Assembly (NCBI GenBank): GCA_018646605.1
Contig: JABGUL010000036.1
Coordinates: 1 to 64,000 of the forward strand
Reading direction: 5' to 3'
DNA length: 64,000 nt
Origin: Flavobacteriaceae bacterium
GTDB lineage: Bacteria > Bacteroidota > Bacteroidia > Flavobacteriales > Flavobacteriaceae
A program made the translations under genes and the position numbers. Positions 27,025 through 34,354 of this stretch are shown in pieces (position 1 is the stretch's first letter; the number at the start of each line of letters is the position of its first letter). The notes beneath the pieces are model-generated. The model saw only the letters and a list, made by a program, of their open reading frames with translations. It was not told where the DNA came from and searched no databases.

Positions 27025-27288
27025 ATGTTGATTGTGAATCGTGTCATTAGGAGTTTTTCAAAATTTGATTCTTCGACAAAAGAATCAATTTACAGTGCTT
27101 TTTCTGAGGGAGAATTGGAGCGAACTACTTTTCCATATCAAGGCAGTATAGTAGAGGGTGTCATTTATAAAACCGAGGAAGCCCTTCTGCTTATTCCTAT
27201 AAAAACAATACGAGGGATCGAGCTCCGTTTTCTAAAAAGTTCAGAGGACAATGAGGAAGAAATTCCAGAAATAGCCCCTGACGAATAA
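27025..27288 (+). CDS. Small hypothetical protein ahead of the arginine decarboxylase
   Basis: An 87-residue cytoplasmic protein from the ATG at 27025; an in-frame TTG at 27013 would add four residues. It has no membrane segment, a mixed alpha/beta pattern (FSEGELERTTFPYQGSIVEGVIYKTEEALLLIPIKTIRGI) and a very acidic tail. It precedes the decarboxylase by 7 nt, so it belongs to the same transcript. I know no function for it. Confidence 0.6.
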   Translation: MLIVNRVIRSFSKFDSSTKESIYSAFSEGELERTTFPYQGSIVEGVIYKTEEALLLIPIKTIRGIELRFLKSSEDNEEEIPEIAPDE

Positions 27289-27295
27289 ACCGCTA

Positions 27296-28693
27296 ATGAA
27301 AAATAAATATTTAGATTTTATAGAACAATCTTTTGATTTTCCACAACCAGAATTTAAATTAAATCAAAACCATTCCATTGTCTGGGAAGGAGTGGATATA
27401 GAATCGTTACTCACAGAACACGGAACGCCGCTAAAGGTAACTTACCTTCCAAAGATCTCCGAAAAAATAAAACACGCCAAGGCATTGTTTCAAAAAACAA
27501 TCTCTGCGTTAAATTATGAAGGGGCTTACAATTATTGTTATTGTACTAAAAGTGCACATTTCAGTCACATTTTAGATGAAGCTTTAAAAAACGATATTCA
27601 TATAGAAACGTCTTCCGCTTTTGATATTGAGATTGTCAAAAAGCTAAAAGCCCAAGGTAAAATCACTCAAAATACCTTTGTCATTTGCAATGGATTTAAA
27701 CGCGATCAATACATTGAAAACATTGCTGAATTAATCAACTCAGGCGATTACAACTGCATTCCCATTATTGACAATTACGATGAAATTCAATTGTTGGATG
27801 GGCAGATCAATCGGCCGTTTCAAATTGGAATCCGTATTGCATCGGAGGAAGAGCCGAAGTTTGAATTTTATACCAGTCGTCTAGGGATAGGCTACAAAAA
27901 TATAGTCCCTTTTTATAAAAGAGAAATAAAGACAAACCCAAAGTTGGAGCTTAAAATGCTTCATTTTTTCATCAACACTGGCATCAAAGACAACTCATAC
28001 TATTGGAATGAACTCCAAAAGTGCTTGAATGTCTATGTGGAGCTAAAGAAGAACTGTCACTCCCTTACGGACTTAAATATTGGCGGTGGTTTTCCCACGA
28101 AAGATTCTTTGGGCTTTGACTTTGATTACGAATACATGATTTTTGAAATCATTAATTTGATTCAGACGGTTTGTAATGAAGGGGGGGTTCCAGTACCCAA
28201 TATCTTTACCGAATTCGGGTCCTATACAGTAGGGGAATCGGGGGCAATATTTTACGAAGTATTGTACCAAAAACAGCAGAACGATAGAGAAAAATGGAAC
28301 ATGATAAATTCCTCATTCATCACAACACTTCCAGATTCGTGGGCTATTAACAAGCGATTTATGATGTTGCCTATTAATCACTGGAACCAACCCTATGAGC
28401 GTGTACTTTTGGGTGGGCTCACCTGTGATAGTGATGACTACTACAACAATGAGCAGCATGTAAATGCCATTTATCTCCCGGTTTTCCCTCAAAAGAAACC
28501 CTTGTACATTGGTTTTTTTAATACAGGCGCCTATCAAGAATCGTTGGGTGGTTTTGGAGGTTTACAACACTGCTTAATACCACAGCCAAAACACATTTTG
28601 ATTCATAAAACGGAAACAGGTGAATTGGAAACGAACATTTTTGCTGAACAACAAAGTGCAGATAATTTCATGAAACTATTGGGTTATGAGTGA
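27296..28693 (+). CDS. speA: Biosynthetic-type arginine decarboxylase
   Basis: A 465-residue PLP-dependent decarboxylase of the alanine-racemase/ODC fold. CYCTKSAHFSHIL contains Lys85, the expected PLP Schiff-base residue. HFFINTGIKDNSYYWN, GGGFPTKDSLGF and FTEFGSYTVGESGA mark the barrel, and GGLTCDSDDYYN the C-terminal domain. It is shorter than the enterobacterial SpeA and matches the Bacteroidota form. It would convert arginine to agmatine, which the overlapping next gene product hydrolyses. The overlap is 8 nt. Confidence 0.82.
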   Translation: MKNKYLDFIEQSFDFPQPEFKLNQNHSIVWEGVDIESLLTEHGTPLKVTYLPKISEKIKHAKALFQKTISALNYEGAYNYCYCTKSAHFSHILDEALKNDIHIETSSAFDIEIVKKLKAQGKITQNTFVICNGFKRDQYIENIAELINSGDYNCIPIIDNYDEIQLLDGQINRPFQIGIRIASEEEPKFEFYTSRLGIGYKNIVPFYKREIKTNPKLELKMLHFFINTGIKDNSYYWNELQKCLNVYVELKKNCHSLTDLNIGGGFPTKDSLGFDFDYEYMIFEIINLIQTVCNEGGVPVPNIFTEFGSYTVGESGAIFYEVLYQKQQNDREKWNMINSSFITTLPDSWAINKRFMMLPINHWNQPYERVLLGGLTCDSDDYYNNEQHVNAIYLPVFPQKKPLYIGFFNTGAYQESLGGFGGLQHCLIPQPKHILIHKTETGELETNIFAEQQSADNFMKLLGYE

Positions 28694-29540
28694 CCACAAA
28701 ACTTTTGGGGGAATTCCCACAGAAAACACACAGTATGAAAGCAGTAAAGTAGTGCTTCTCCCTATCCCCTATGATGGGACCAGCACCTATGGAAAAGGCG
28801 CAGACTTGGGACCTAACGCCATTCTTTCTGCAGCTGAAAACATGGAGCTGTATGACATAGAAACAGATTCTGAAGTGTATTTAAACGGAATTTATCTCGC
28901 CCCAGAAATTAAAGAAAAATCAAGCCCAGAAGCGGTTGCCAAACAAGTAGAAGCAGCTGTTGAGAAACACTTAAACCAAGAAAAATTTGTAACCATTTTA
29001 GGCGGTGAGCATTCGGTGAGCATCGGGGCGATACGTGCTTTTAAAAGTAAATACGATGCACTTACCGTCTTGCAGTTGGATGCACACTCTGACTTAAGAC
29101 CCACCTACCAGGGTTCGACACACAATCATGCGTGTGCACTTCATGAAGCTTCCTTTACTACAAACCTGGTACAAGTAGGAATCAGAAGTATGGATCGAGT
29201 GGAACTTCCCTTTTTGAATAAAGACACCCTTTTTACTTCCTATGATATTCGTTCGAATGACTACTGGCAGGACGATGTCATTAATTGCCTGGGAAAAAAA
29301 GTATACATCACCATAGATCTTGATGTGTTTGACCCATCCATCATGCCCTCCACAGGTACACCAGAACCAGGGGGATTGCTTTGGAATGAAACCTTAGACT
29401 TACTTAAAAAAGTATTTTCTGACTGCGATGTAGTTGGTTTCGATATAGTGGAGTTAGCACCCAAACCCTCGTTGAGTGCTCCTGATTTTATGGCAGCAAA
29501 ACTTTATTATAAACTACTATCCTATAAATACCACCTCTAA
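28686..29540 (+). CDS. speB: Agmatinase
   Basis: A 284-residue ureohydrolase. The binuclear manganese ligands are visible in GGEHSVSIG, DAHSDLRPTYQGSTHNHAC and DLDVFDPSIMPSTGTPEPGG, all in the standard spacing. It would convert agmatine to putrescine and urea. Position between the decarboxylase (8-nt overlap) and the deoxyhypusine-synthase-like gene (1-nt overlap, taATGg) favours agmatinase over arginase. Confidence 0.88.
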   Translation: MSDHKTFGGIPTENTQYESSKVVLLPIPYDGTSTYGKGADLGPNAILSAAENMELYDIETDSEVYLNGIYLAPEIKEKSSPEAVAKQVEAAVEKHLNQEKFVTILGGEHSVSIGAIRAFKSKYDALTVLQLDAHSDLRPTYQGSTHNHACALHEASFTTNLVQVGIRSMDRVELPFLNKDTLFTSYDIRSNDYWQDDVINCLGKKVYITIDLDVFDPSIMPSTGTPEPGGLLWNETLDLLKKVFSDCDVVGFDIVELAPKPSLSAPDFMAAKLYYKLLSYKYHL

Positions 29541-30511
29541 TGGCTAAAGAAATTAAAAATTTCATCGAAACACATTTTTTACATTTTAATGCCGCTGCAT
29601 TAGTAGATGCTGCAAAAGGGTATGAGGCCCATCTGGCTTCGGGAAAAAAAATGTTGATTTCTCTTGCGGGAGCCATGAGTACTGCTGAGCTTGGAATTTC
29701 TCTAGCTGAAATGATACGCCAAGACAAGGTACACATGATATCATGTACTGGAGCCAATCTAGAAGAAGACCTCATGAATTTGGTGGCTCATAAAAGTTAT
29801 AAGCGTGTTCCCAACTACAGGGATTTAACACCTCAAGAAGAATGGGAGCTGTTGGAGCAAGGTTTAAATCGGGTAACGGACACCTGTATCCCTGAAGAAG
29901 AAGCCTTTCGGCGCCTACAAAAACACGTGTTTGACTGTTGGAACAAGGCAGAGCAAGAAGGCAAACGTTATTTTCCTCATGAATATATGTATCAACTTTT
30001 ACTTTCCGGGGTATTAGAAGAATACTATGAAATTGATCCAAAAAACTCTTGGATGCTTGCCGCAGCGGAAAAAAACCTACCTATTATAGTACCTGGTTGG
30101 GAGGACTCTACTCTGGGAAATATATTTGCTTCGTATTGCATCAAAGGGCAGTTACAGCCAAGCACAGTAAAATCAGGAATTGAATACATGATGTGGTTAG
30201 CAGACTACTACAGCCAAACTGCAGGAAAAGAAGGAATTGGATTTTTTCAAATAGGCGGAGGAATTGCAGGAGATTTCCCCATTTGTGTTGTGCCCATGTT
30301 GTATCAAGATTTGGAGCAAACAGAAACCCCTTTCTGGAGTTACTTCTGTCAAATTTCAGATTCTACAACTAGTTTTGGATCCTATTCTGGTGCCGTTCCT
30401 AATGAAAAAATCACTTGGGGGAAATTGGACATCGACACCCCTAAATTTATTATCGAATCCGATGCGACAATTGTAGCCCCCCTAATTTTTGCTTATTTGT
30501 TGGGGCAATAA
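29540..30511 (+). CDS. Deoxyhypusine synthase-like protein
   Basis: A 323-residue member of the deoxyhypusine synthase family. SLAGAMSTAELGISL and SCTGANLEEDLMNLVAHKSY match the NAD-binding parts, and GAVPNEKITWGKLDID aligns with the SWGK segment, placing the catalytic Lys at 295. Bacteria have no eIF5A, the usual acceptor. Some bacterial relatives make homospermidine from two putrescines or act on other amines. Because the two genes before it supply putrescine, a polyamine product is the simplest inference. The true substrate is open. Confidence 0.8.
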   Translation: MAKEIKNFIETHFLHFNAAALVDAAKGYEAHLASGKKMLISLAGAMSTAELGISLAEMIRQDKVHMISCTGANLEEDLMNLVAHKSYKRVPNYRDLTPQEEWELLEQGLNRVTDTCIPEEEAFRRLQKHVFDCWNKAEQEGKRYFPHEYMYQLLLSGVLEEYYEIDPKNSWMLAAAEKNLPIIVPGWEDSTLGNIFASYCIKGQLQPSTVKSGIEYMMWLADYYSQTAGKEGIGFFQIGGGIAGDFPICVVPMLYQDLEQTETPFWSYFCQISDSTTSFGSYSGAVPNEKITWGKLDIDTPKFIIESDATIVAPLIFAYLLGQ

Positions 30512-30764
30512 GGAATCTTCTGCCTGTAGGCCCTAGTATTGCTCTATAATAGCTTACCTTCAAAAAATAATTATATTCTCTTACGCTTTTTTTAAAGCAC
30601 AAACTTTCAAATGGGGGCACTGGATTTATTGCCTTAATGCACCTTTATTAGAGAAACAGTAACCTATAATTTAGTGCCGTTTTCATTTTTGAAAATCAAA
30701 GCGTAGGGCTATTCCTACTTTTTAAAAAACGGATTTTGTAATGCGTATCAACTAAAAAAAACAG

Positions 30765-31906
30765 ATGAATTTATCCCAAATTGGCGTTATTGGAACTTCA
30801 AAAAAAGAAGATGAAAGGCGTGTTCCTATCCATCCAGACCATTTAATCAGACTTCCGCAGCACGTGCGCACAAAACTTATTTTTGAAACGGGTTACGTTG
30901 TCCCCTTTGACATTTCAGATGAAGATATTGCTGCTCGTAGTGGTGGGATTGCCAGCAGAAAATCAATTCTCTCTGACATTGGCTCTGTTATTATTGCAAA
31001 ACCCGTTCTTTCAGACTTAAAAGAAATGAAGGCAGGCGGAATGATATGGGGTTATCCCCATTGCGAGCAGCAGCAAGAGATTACACAAACGGCCATCGAT
31101 CGGAAATTGACGCTTATTGCTTTTGAAGACATGTTTGTCTGGACCCCCACGGGGGCTATGGGGAGGCATACATTTTATAAAAATAATGAAATGGCAGGGT
31201 ATGCGCTGTAATTCATGCCCTCCAACTAAAAGGAATTGACGGTCACTACGGAAACCAACGGAAGGTGATTATTTTCAGTTTTGGAGCTGTGAGTAGAGGC
31301 GCTATCTATGCTCTAAAAGCCCATGGATTTAGAGACATAACCATTTGTATCCAACGGCCGGATCATGAAGTTAGGGAGGAGGTCTTGGACGTAACCTACA
31401 CCCGAATTGAAAAAGGGCAAAGCGGCGAACCCAGGCTGAAGGTGGTTGACCACGACGGGTCGGAGCGCCCCCTTTTGGATTTAATCAACGAAACAGACAT
31501 AATCATAAACGGTACCTACCAAGACACTAACGATCCCATTGACTTTGTGCTAGAGGATGAAAAAGAAAACCTCAAGAGGGGCTCACTCATCATAGACGTG
31601 AGTTGTGATGAAGGGATGGGCTTTTATTTTGCCAAGCCTACAACATTTAAGAACCCAATGTTTACGGTAGCCAATGTTGATTATTATGCCGTAGATCATA
31701 CCCCAAGTTATTTTTGGGAAAGTGCCTCACGATCTATTTCTGCAGCATTGATTGTACATCTAGAAGCAGTACTGGAGGGATCAAGCAGTTGGCATCAGAA
31801 TGCAACCTTAAGAAATGCAATCAACATTAATAAAGGCGTCATTGTAAAAGAAGGGATTCTTAATTTTCAAAACCGAGAGGAAGCATATCCCCATCTTTTG
31901 AAATAA
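30765..31906 (+). pseudogene. N5-(carboxyethyl)ornithine synthase-like gene with a frameshift
   Basis: Two frames together make one protein of about 380 residues of the alanine dehydrogenase/saccharopine dehydrogenase superfamily, closest in my memory to N5-(carboxyethyl)ornithine synthase. Frame one (30765-31211) runs to NNEMAGYAL and stops. Frame two continues from about 31208 with VIHALQLKGIDGHYG, IIFSFGAVSRGAIYALKAHGF (nucleotide fold) to LLK at the end. Loss of one base near 31203-31207 restores GYAAVIHAL. No slippery heptamer is present, so programmed shifting is unlikely. If intact the enzyme would join pyruvate and ornithine reductively, which fits the arginine/polyamine genes upstream. 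The gene is either broken or carries a sequencing error. Confidence 0.75.
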
Positions 31907-31911
31907 GCCGT

Positions 31912-32406
31912 TTATTCTAGCTCATCATCTCCTATTCTGTCAATTAGGAGGTCTATTTCTTGAATGGTCATTTTCCTTTTTTCTTTTGATTTCGCCACCA
32001 CCTCTGGGCTATTGTTGGGGTTGGCGATTTGAATGTTGTAGTAATCAATGAGTATTTTGAGCGCATTCAATTTTGAAGCCAGTTTCATTTGCTCTACCTG
32101 CTGTATTAAAGCCTTTTCAGAATGTTGCTGGGCTTTGGCGGTTTTCTTTAGCTCCGCACGGTTTAGGGCAATTTCATTACGCTGTAATTCTAAATCCTGC
32201 TTTTGTAATACAATGGTATAAATCAATCCAGCAAAAGCCAACCCAGAAAATAAAGCATTCACAGCCCCAAACAAATCCCCAAACGTACCCCGGTCGGACC
32301 AGTTGTCAAGACCCAATAAAATCAAAAGGGTAGAGCTGCTCCAGATGATGACCACCAGAACAATCAATTTGGTAAGAAGACTCAGGTTGTTTTTTTTCTC
32401 TTCCAT
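31912..32406 (-). CDS. Membrane protein with coiled coil, unknown function
   Basis: A 164-residue protein with two hydrophobic helices (about 11-32 and 44-67), then a long charged helix (about 68-115, QKQDLELQRNEIALNRAELKKTAKAQQ) likely to form a coiled coil in the cytoplasm. A short acidic C-terminus ends it. Proteins of this architecture are common in Bacteroidota and often lie in accessory regions, but no function is known to me. It is the first of a run of small minus-strand genes. Confidence 0.65.
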   Translation of the reverse strand: MEEKKNNLSLLTKLIVLVVIIWSSSTLLILLGLDNWSDRGTFGDLFGAVNALFSGLAFAGLIYTIVLQKQDLELQRNEIALNRAELKKTAKAQQHSEKALIQQVEQMKLASKLNALKILIDYYNIQIANPNNSPEVVAKSKEKRKMTIQEIDLLIDRIGDDELE

Positions 32407-32476
32407 AGCGGCGTGTTATTTAAAGGGTAAAAAGAAATAGCAGTATTGAAAGTAGTAAATTAAATTTCTATTTTAT

Positions 32477-32845
32477 TTATTGTCTCAAAATCTTTTCCAT
32501 CTTTCTGCCTTTTGCCAATTCATCAATGAGCTTTTCCATGCGCCTACACTGTTTGTACACTTCAAATTTATCCTCTATTTCTTCGATCCGATACCCACAA
32601 ACCACCCCGCGAATCAAGTGTGCATTTGGATGTATTTTAGCTTTTTCAAAAAAAGTTCGAAAAGTTACTTTTTCCTCAATCAAGGCTTGTAGTTTTCCCT
32701 CATCAAAGCCTGTAAACCAACTTATTACCTGGTTTAATTCCTCCTTGGTTCTTCCGTTTTTTACCACTCTTGTCAAGTAATGTGGATGAATAGAAGCAAA
32801 TATCATTTTTGCAACTTTTTCATTTTTCTCAGCGGTAACGGTCAT
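32477..32845 (-). CDS. DUF2200-family protein
   Basis: A 122-residue soluble protein matching DUF2200, with the family's FASIHPHYLTRVVKNGRTKEELNQVISWFTG start and CGYRIEEIEDKFEVYKQCRRMEKLIDELAKG end. The fold is mostly alpha. No catalytic motif is obvious and the family has no established role. Start taken at the first ATG at 32845. Confidence 0.78.
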   Translation of the reverse strand: MTVTAEKNEKVAKMIFASIHPHYLTRVVKNGRTKEELNQVISWFTGFDEGKLQALIEEKVTFRTFFEKAKIHPNAHLIRGVVCGYRIEEIEDKFEVYKQCRRMEKLIDELAKGRKMEKILRQ

Positions 32846-32970
32846 CTTTATTTAGGGGTTTGGTTTACTTGGAGTGAAGTAGTATTGTATGTCGTTTTTA
32901 TTTTATTCATTTCGTTTTTTTGTGTTGAGGAAGAGATACTCTTTTGCAATTATGGGCATAGCGATGGCTT

Positions 32971-33195
32971 TTATATTTGAATGTTTAATGATTCTATAAC
33001 CGATTGTTTAAATACATTTTCAGAAGCCTTATTATAAAGCGGCAGACCTACTAAACGATAATTTTTATTTTCTTCTTTTAATATGGTATTAGCAAACTCT
33101 TTTACGAGATTTCCTTTTAATTCTCCTTGCTCGTCTTTAAGTCTATCGTCATGAAGTAAAAGGCTTATAAGATGGTTTTTAAAATTTAGATTCAT
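32971..33195 (-). CDS. Short ORF resembling a type III methyltransferase N-terminus
   Basis: A 74-residue ORF. The first half, HLISLLLHDDRLKDEQGELKGNLVKE in essence, resembles the N-terminal start of type III restriction Mod subunits (LLxxDxRxxxxxGxLxxNxVxE). No methyltransferase motifs follow, so if related it is a remnant. The rest (YRLVGLPLYNKASENVFKQ) is unplaced. It could equally be an unrelated small protein. Confidence 0.35.
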   Translation of the reverse strand: MNLNFKNHLISLLLHDDRLKDEQGELKGNLVKEFANTILKEENKNYRLVGLPLYNKASENVFKQSVIESLNIQI

Positions 33196-33291
33196 ATTTA
33201 TTGCTTTATTATATTTTCCTTTTATTCAGCCACTTTCAATGCCTTTAAAAAAACTACATTTTTAATATTTTTTCGAATGACGCACAACAGG

Positions 33292-33519
33292 TTATATCCA
33301 AACAAAAGCTTGGTTTATCCCATAGAAATTTTGGGATAAAACAACTTTCGGGTTGCCATTATTTATTCCACTAAATGTTTGTAGAACCACAAGCCAAAAT
33401 TTGCGGTTTTCACCTAGTTCAAAAGGATAATAATAAAGGGAGATAGCTGTGTCAATCTCCGTTTTAAAACGGAGGAAGCTTTGTGTCTTTACAGGACTTT
33501 TAAGGTGTGAGAAAATCAC
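33292..33519 (-). CDS. Doubtful small ORF
   Basis: A 75-codon GTG-start ORF (MIFSHLKSPVKTQ) preceded by the same 35-nt leader that stands before the membrane protein gene at 33595-33897. That shared leader is the only argument for it. It contains a 9-bp inverted repeat (TTTATCCCA/TGGGATAAA, 33314-33340) and its composition is not convincingly protein-like. Confidence 0.25.
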   Translation of the reverse strand: MIFSHLKSPVKTQSFLRFKTEIDTAISLYYYPFELGENRKFWLVVLQTFSGINNGNPKVVLSQNFYGINQAFVWI

Positions 33520-33522
33520 AGA

Positions 33523-33557
33523 GTAGGTTTTTTGAAGTATAGACTTGGGGTCGCTAC
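33523..33557. repeat. Leader repeat, copy 1
   Basis: Read on the plus strand it starts GTAGGTTTTTTGAAG, continues to AGACTTGGGG and ends TCGCTAC. Copy 2 is at 33900-33937 with one substitution and three extra G. On the minus strand each copy ends a few bases before an ORF start. Confidence 0.8.
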
Positions 33558-33594
33558 TTGAGGTTAAGATTTAGGGTTACGTTTATTGCATGGG

Positions 33595-33897
33595 TTAAAA
33601 ATAAAAAATCATAATAATCAATAGTATACTTGTTAAAGAAGCAAATGAGGCTCCTATGATAAAGTCCCTTCTTTTTTTAAAAAGCGAAAGGATCAAAAGT
33701 AGGAAAGGAATAATCAATACTACCCCGAAAACAAGTGTAATAATATCATGCCTCATGAAAAAAGTCATCCCATAAAGTAATTCAGCAAATTCGTTTTTCC
33801 CCTGTATCTCTGTTTCCATACTCACTTTTATGAGTATATAAAAAAGGATAATAGACAGGATATGAATTAAAGGGATTTTAAGTGTTATTTTTTTCAT
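33595..33897 (-). CDS. Small membrane protein, three predicted helices
   Basis: A 100-residue hydrophobic protein with helices at about 10-26, 52-74 and 78-99 and a basic loop (FKKRRDF) between the last two. It starts directly after copy 2 of the repeated leader. No family is recognised. Confidence 0.5.
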   Translation of the reverse strand: MKKITLKIPLIHILSIILFYILIKVSMETEIQGKNEFAELLYGMTFFMRHDIITLVFGVVLIIPFLLLILSLFKKRRDFIIGASFASLTSILLIIMIFYF

Positions 33898-33899
33898 TT

Positions 33900-33937
33900 G
33901 TAGGTTTTTTGAAGTAAAGACTTGGGGGGGTCGCTAC
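33900..33937. repeat. Leader repeat, copy 2
   Basis: A 38-nt near-copy of 33523-33557, 377 nt away. Both copies are also followed within 50 nt on the plus strand by TTAAAAATAAAAAATC (33595-33610 and about 33944-33959), so the duplicated unit is longer than the leader and has diverged in its middle. Confidence 0.8.
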
Positions 33938-34032
33938 ATGTGTTTAAAAATAAAAAATCCAAAGGACCAGGGCTACCTTCTTTAGTATCCCCAAGGCCAA
34001 TAGGGAGTATAATGTTTTTTTAGTTGGGGTTT

Positions 34033-34137
34033 TCATTTCTGGTCTTTATTTTTCATTCCTTTAATTCCTGCATAAAGCATCCAAATAACTAACGCAATGG
34101 CCCCATACACAAAAATATTACGAATAAAATATCCCAT
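34033..34137 (-). CDS. Tiny single-span membrane protein (34 residues)
   Basis: ATG to TGA on the minus strand gives 34 residues: MGYFIRNIFV, then a hydrophobic stretch through about residue 25 (YGAIALVIWMLYAG), then a basic tail (KGMKNKDQK). This is a typical one-helix protein. It starts 9 nt after the stop of another tiny membrane ORF and is probably translated from the same message. Confidence 0.5.
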   Translation of the reverse strand: MGYFIRNIFVYGAIALVIWMLYAGIKGMKNKDQK

Positions 34138-34146
34138 AGCTACGTG

Positions 34147-34230
34147 TTAAATACGTTCTTGAATTTCAATAAGTAATCCAAAAAGAATACAAACGACTGC
34201 ACTTGCTAAAACAATTCCACCTACACCCAT
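34147..34230 (-). CDS. Tiny single-span membrane protein (27 residues)
   Basis: ATG to TAA gives 27 residues: MGVGGIVLASAVVCILFGLL, then IEIQERI. Nearly all of it is one hydrophobic helix with a charged end. It is the first ORF after a canonical -33/-7 promoter, with an A-rich leader of about 10 nt. Tiny proteins of this type often accompany transporters, but no transporter lies downstream. Confidence 0.5.
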   Translation of the reverse strand: MGVGGIVLASAVVCILFGLLIEIQERI

Positions 34231-34241
34231 AATTTTTATTT

Positions 34242-34272
34242 TAAAGGTATTACTTTTTTATTACTATCCAAA
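34242..34272 (-). promoter_or_regulatory. -33/-7 promoter of the tiny membrane ORFs
   Basis: On the minus strand TTTG (34272-34269), exactly 19 nt, then TACCTTTA (34249-34242) match the Bacteroidota promoter at all but the last base. It lies 11 nt before the ATG at 34230. Confidence 0.55.
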
Positions 34273-34354
34273 TGAAGTTTTTTTCGCTCTAATTCCTTTA
34301 TATTTTTTACTTTTAGGTGACTAACATAACTTCAAAATTTTAAAAAACGGAATC

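Noticed and set aside
30512-30764. Possible regulatory RNA before the frameshifted gene
   Set aside because: Only short unrelated hairpins (GTAGG/CCTAC, TTTTCA/TGAAAA) are visible, with no consensus promoter or terminator.
31200-31212. Programmed ribosomal frameshift in the ornithine-derivative gene
   Set aside because: No slippery heptamer and no strong downstream structure at the shift point.
33200-33345. Short inverted repeats and a GTTGTGC-like segment suggesting an integron attC site
   Set aside because: No paired core sites (RYYYAAC/GTTRRRY) with the right spacing and no integrase gene are present.
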